The notes beneath the pieces were generated by a model. That model saw nothing but the letters and a program-made list of their open reading frames with translations, was not told the origin of the DNA and did not search any database. 64,000 nt of DNA from Papaver somniferum. Its lineage: Eukaryota; Streptophyta; Magnoliopsida; Ranunculales; Papaveraceae. Numbering within the stretch: the stretch's first letter is position 1; each line of letters opens with the position of its first letter. Made by a program: the position numbers and the translations under genes. Shown piece by piece: positions 59,501 through 64,000 of this stretch. The DNA is taken from positions 377,944 through 441,943 of the forward strand of contig NW_020650637.1 of assembly GCF_003573695.1 (NCBI RefSeq), in the 5' to 3' direction.

Positions 59501-62500
59501 TTAGCTCAACCGGTGTCTATTTTTATTGGAAACATGCTAATGATCAGGACATGTTGGTCTATAGACCCAGATGATCTTGATATTTTAGCTAAATTTTAAT
59601 GTCTAGGCCTCATAACAAAGATTTGTCTACTTAGAGCAGTTTCGAGTTTACATTCGAAAAATACACACTCGAAAAGACTCGAACGTTATAATTTAGCTCA
59701 AGAGATGTCTATTTTGATTCAAAACATGATAATTATCAAGACATGTTGGTCTATAGACCCACATGATCTTGATATTTTAGCCAAGTTTCGAAGCCTAGGC
59801 CTCAAAAACACGAATTTTTCTACTTAGAGCAGTTTCGACTGTACATTCGAAAAATACACACTCGAAAAGACTCGAACGTTATAATTTAGCTCAAGAGGTG
59901 TCTATTTTGATTGAAAACATGCTAATTATCAGGACATGTTGGTCTATAGACCCACATGATCTTGATATTTTAGCCAAGTTTTGAAGCCTAGGCCTCATAA
60001 ACACGAATTTTCTACTTAGAGAAGTTTCGAGTGTACATTCGAAAAATACACACTCGAAAAGACTCGAACGCTATAATTTAGCTCAAGAGCTGTCTATTTA
60101 TATTGGAAACATGCTAATGATCAGGACATGTTGGTCTATAGACCCACATGATCTTGATATTTTATCCAAATATTGAAGTCTAGGCCACATAAACAAGATT
60201 TTTCTACTTAGAGCAGTTTCGACTCTACATTCGAGAAATACACACTCGAAAAGACTCGAACGCTATAATTTAGCTCAACAGGTTTCTATTTTTATTGAAA
60301 ATATGCTAATTATCAGGACATGTTGGTCTATAGACTCACATGTTCTTGATATGTTAGCCAATTTTTGAAGCCTAGGCCTTATAAACACGATTTTTCTACT
60401 TAGAGCAGTTTCGAGTGTACATTCAAATAATACACACTCGAAAAGACTTGAACATTATAATTTAGCTCAACCGGTGTATATTTTTATTGGAAACATGCTA
60501 ATGATCAGGACATGTTGGTCTATAGACCCAGATGATCTTGATATTTTAGCTAAATTTTGAAGTCTAGGCCTCATAAAAAAGATTTGTCTGCTTAGAGCAG
60601 TTTCGAGTGTACATTCGAATAAAACACACTCGAAAAGACTCGAACGCTATAATTTAGCTCAAGAGGTGTCTATTTTGATTGAAAACATGCTATTGATCAG
60701 GACATGTTGGTCATAGACCCACATGATCTTGATATGTTAGCCAATTTTTGAAGCCTAGGCCTCATAAACACGAATTTTCTACTTAGAGCAGTTTCGAGTG
60801 TACATTCGAATAATACACACTCGAAAAGACTCGAACACTATAATTTAGCTCAACAGGTTTCTATTTTGATTGAAAACATGCTAATTATCAGGACATGTTG
60901 GTTTATAGACCCACATGATCTTGATATTTTATCCAAGTTTTGAATCCTAGGCCTCATAAACACGAATTTTCTACTTAGAGCAGTTTCGAGTGTACATTCG
61001 AATACTACACACTCGAAAAGAGTCGAACGCTATAATTTAGCTCAACAGGTTTCTATTTTTATTGGAAACATGCTAATGATCAGGACATGTTGGTCTATAT
61101 ACCCAGATGATCTTGATATTTTAGCAAAATTTTGAAATCTAGGCCTCATAAACAAGATTTGTCTACTTAGAGCAGTTTCGAGTGTACATTCAAATAATAC
61201 ACACTCGAAAAGACTTGAACGTTATAATTTAGCTCAACCGGTGTCTATTTTTATTGGAAACATGCTAATGATCAGGACATGTTGGTCTATAGACCCAGAT
61301 GATCTTGATATTTTAGCTAAATTTTAATGTCTAGGCCTCATAACAAAGATTTGTCTACTTAGAGCAGTTTCGAGTTTTCATTCGAAAAATACACACTCGA
61401 AAAGACTCGAACGTTATAATTTAGCTCAAGAGATGTCTATTTTGATTGAAAACATGATAATTATCAAGACATGTTGGTCTATAGACCCACATGATCTTGA
61501 TATTTTAGCCAAGTTTCGAAGCCTAGGCCTCAAAAACACGAATTTTTCTACTTAGAGCAGTTTCGACTGTACATTCGAAAAATACACACTCGAAAAGACT
61601 CGAACGCTATAATTTAGCTCAAGAGGTGTCTATTTTGATTGAAAACATGCTAATTATCAGGACATGTTGGTCTATAGACCCACATGATCTTGATATTTTA
61701 GCCAAGTTTTGAAGCCTAGGCCTCATAAACACGAATTTTCTACTTAGAGAAGTTTCGAGTGTACATTCGAAAAATACACACTCGAAAAGACTCGAACGCT
61801 ATAATTTAGCTCAAGAGCTGTCTATTTATATTGGAAACATGCTAATGATCAGGACATGTTGGTCTATAGACCCACATGATCTTGATATTTTATCCAAATA
61901 TTGAAGTCTAGGCCACATAAACAAGATTTTTCTACTTAGAGCAGTTTCGACTCTACATTCGAGAAATACACACTCGAAAAGACTCGAACGCTATAATTTA
62001 GCTCAACAGGTTTCTATTTTTATTGAAAATATGCTAATTATCAGGACATGTTGGTCTATACACTCACATGTTCTTGATATTTTAGCCAATTTTTGAAGCC
62101 TAGGCCTCATAAACACGATTTTTCTACTTAGAGCAGTTTCGAGTGTACATTCAAATAATACACACTCGAAAAGACTTGAACGTTATAATTTAGCTCAACC
62201 GGTGTATATTTTTATTGGAAACATGCTAATGATCAGGACATGTTGGTCTATAGACCCAGATGATCTTGATATTTTAGCTAAATTTTGAAGTCTAGGCCTC
62301 ATAAAAAAGATTTGTCTGCTTAGAGCAGTTTCGAGTGTACATTCGAATAAAACACACTCGAAAAGACTCGAACGCTATAATTTAGCTCAAGAGGTGTCTA
62401 TTTTGATTGAAAACATGCTATTGATCAGGACATGTTGGTCATAGACCCACATGATCTTGATATGTTAGCCAATTTTTGAAGCCTAGGCCTCATAAACACG

Positions 62501-64000
62501 AATTTTCTACTTAGAGCAGTTTCGAGTGTACATTCGAATAATACACACTCGAAAAGACTCGAACACTATAATTTAGCTCAACAGGTTTCTATTTTGATTG
62601 AAAACATGCTAATTATCAGGACATGTTGGTTTATAGACCCACATGATCTTGATATTTTATCCAAGTTTTGAATCCTACGCCTCATAAACATGAATTTTCT
62701 ACTTAGAGCAGTTTCGAGTGTACATTCGAATACTACACATTCGAAAAGAGTCGAACGCTATAATTTAGCTCAACAGGTTTTTATTTTTATTGGAAACATG
62801 CTAATGATCAGGACATGTTGGTCTATATACCCAGATGATCTTGATATTTTAGATAAATTTTGAAGTCTAGGCCTCATAAAAAAGATTTGTCTGCTTAGAG
62901 TAGTTTCGAGTGTACATTCGAATAATACACACTCGAAAAGACTCGAACACTATAATTTAGCTCAATAGGTTTCTATTTTGATTGAAAACATGCTATTTAT
63001 CAGGACATGTTGGTTTATAGACCCACATGATCTTGATATTTTATCCAAGTTTTGAATCCTAGGCCTCATAAACACGAATTTTCTACTTAGAGCAGTTTCG
63101 AGTGTACATTCGAATACTACACACTCGAAAAGAGTCGAACGCTATAATTTAGCTCAACAGGTTTCTATTTTTATTGGAAACATGCTAATGATCAGGACAT
63201 GTTGGTCTATATACCCAGATGATCTTGATATTTTAGCAAAATTTTGAAATCTAGGCCTCATAAACAAGATTTGTCTACTTAGAGCAGTTTCGAGTGTACA
63301 TTCAAATAATACACACTCGAAAAGACTTGAACGTTATAATTTAGCTCAACCGGTGTCTATTTTTATTGGAAACATGCTAATGATCAGGACATGTTGGTCT
63401 ATAGACCCAGATGATCTTGATATTTTAGCTAAATTTTAATGTCTAGGCCTCATAACAAAGATTTGTCTACTTAGAGCAGTTTCGAGTTTTCATTCGAAAA
63501 ATACACACTCGAAAAGACTCGAACGTTATAATTTAGCTCAAGAGATGTCTATTTTGATTGAAAACATGATAATTATCAAGACATGTTGGTCTATAGACCC
63601 ACATGATCTTGATATTTTAGCCAAGTTTCGAAGCCTAGGCCTCAAAAACACGAATTTTTCTACTTAGAGCAGTTTCGACTGTACATTCGAAAAATACACA
63701 CTCGAAAAGACTCGAACGCTATAATTTAGCTCAAGAGGTGTCTATTTTGATTGAAAACATGCTAATTATCAGGACATGTTGGTCTATAGACCCACATGAT
63801 CTTGATATTTTAGCCAAGTTTTGAAGCCTAGGCCTCATAAACACGAATTTTCTACTTAGAGAAGTTTCGAGTGTACATTCGAAAAATACACACTCGAAAA
63901 GACTCGAACGCTATAATTTAGCTCAAGAGCTGTCTATTTATATTGGAAACATGCTAATGATCAGGACATGTTGGTCTATAGACCCACATGATCTTGATAT
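56582..64000. repeat. Satellite subregion with 11-mer (2112 bp) and 9-mer (1728 bp) higher-order units
   Basis: A rare variant (TTTTAATGTCTAGGCC) occurs at 57481, 59594, 61322 and 63434: steps 2113, 1728 and 2112, that is 11, 9 and 11 monomers. A second marker gives units starting at 56582, 58695, 60807 and 62535. The 11-mer differs from the 9-mer by one extra copy of a two-monomer block (384 bp, for example 56,582-56,965). Shared private indels, such as an extra T in GAATTTTTCTAC, confirm that whole units were copied. Confidence 0.88.

Larger units (their letters stand above)
41399..64000. repeat. 192-bp satellite array, about 118 monomers, open to the right
   Basis: The GACTCGAA landmark recurs at 41406, 41598, 41790, 41982, 42174 and 42366, all steps of exactly 192. 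The array continues to the window end with small indels. Each monomer has the blocks CTCGAAAAGACTCGAA, TATAATTTAGCTCAA, GATCAGGACATGTTGGTC, GCCTAGGCCTCAT and CTTAGAGCAGTTTCGA. It is AT-rich, and 192 is divisible by 3, which is why similar 92-codon ORFs recur. Local sequence identity is high. Centromeric, pericentromeric or subtelomeric location cannot be told from the sequence. Confidence 0.97.

Noticed and set aside
41399..64000. Regular repeats with constant spacing, considered as a CRISPR array
   Set aside because: The whole 192-bp unit is conserved, not just short repeats separated by unique spacers, and the surroundings are plant retroelements.
1..64000. tRNA, rRNA, snRNA or microRNA genes
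   Set aside because: No cloverleaf with A and B boxes, no rRNA block and no convincing long hairpin was seen. The TGGTATCAGAGC and TGGCGCC strings are primer binding sites, not tRNA genes.

Overview
The window is nuclear DNA from a flowering plant. It is built almost entirely of LTR retrotransposons and one large satellite array, and I found no single-copy host gene. The elements carry plant-type signals: Ty1/copia primer binding sites complementary to initiator Met tRNA, a Ty3/gypsy element of the Tat type, and LTRs of 1.5-2.5 kb. I cannot name the species. The long ORFs are retroelement relics, and the repeated 92-codon ORFs after 41 kb are satellite translations.

Layout 1-29.4 kb: nested copia-type (probably SIRE/Maximus-like) elements. 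The oldest, D (minus strand, 1-4187), is cut in its LTR by element E (plus, 4188-18559). E's 3' region was entered by a gypsy-type non-autonomous element A (9323-16343, two LTRs, PBS, PPT, one 476-codon ORF). E's 3' LTR was cut by the LTR of F (18560-19118, apparently resuming at 27862-29365). F is split by a minus-strand pair G/H that shares one LTR (LTR 25534-27861, internal 21666-25533, LTR 19370-21665, then a second gag start at 19119-19369). E and G both have about 3.9 kb of internal sequence holding a gag-like ORF, a small coiled-coil ORF2 and a repetitive 3' region, with no recognisable protease, integrase, RT or RNase H. They look like members of a non-autonomous family.

Layout 29.4-41.4 kb: an unassigned 0.5 kb stretch, a truncated LTR related to A (B, 29893-31478), then a decayed Tat-type Ty3/gypsy element C on the minus strand (31479-41398). 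C has PBS, a gag remnant, protease (DTG), RT (catalytic YVDD lost), RNase H, integrase (D...DX35E visible but frameshifted) and LTRs containing a ladder of about 213-bp repeats. Between integrase and the 3' LTR it carries an opposite-strand ORF with a probable 78-bp intron.

Layout 41.4-64.0 kb: about 118 copies of a 192-bp AT-rich satellite, which starts inside C's 5' LTR and runs off the window. Two monomer types mostly alternate (384-bp dimer). On top of this are three higher-order regimes: a 1055-bp unit (five monomers plus a 95-bp truncated one), a 570-bp unit (three monomers carrying a 24-bp deletion and an 18-bp insertion), and 2112-bp (11-mer) and 1728-bp (9-mer) units from about 56.5 kb on. 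Four 10-N gaps at 42.5-43.9 kb lie among near-identical copies, so the copy number there is not reliable.

The strongest leads are the satellite's higher-order structure with its conserved dyads, the spliced-looking antisense ORF in C, and the gag plus ORF2 non-autonomous copia family. All assignments come from reading the sequence; no alignment or database search was run.
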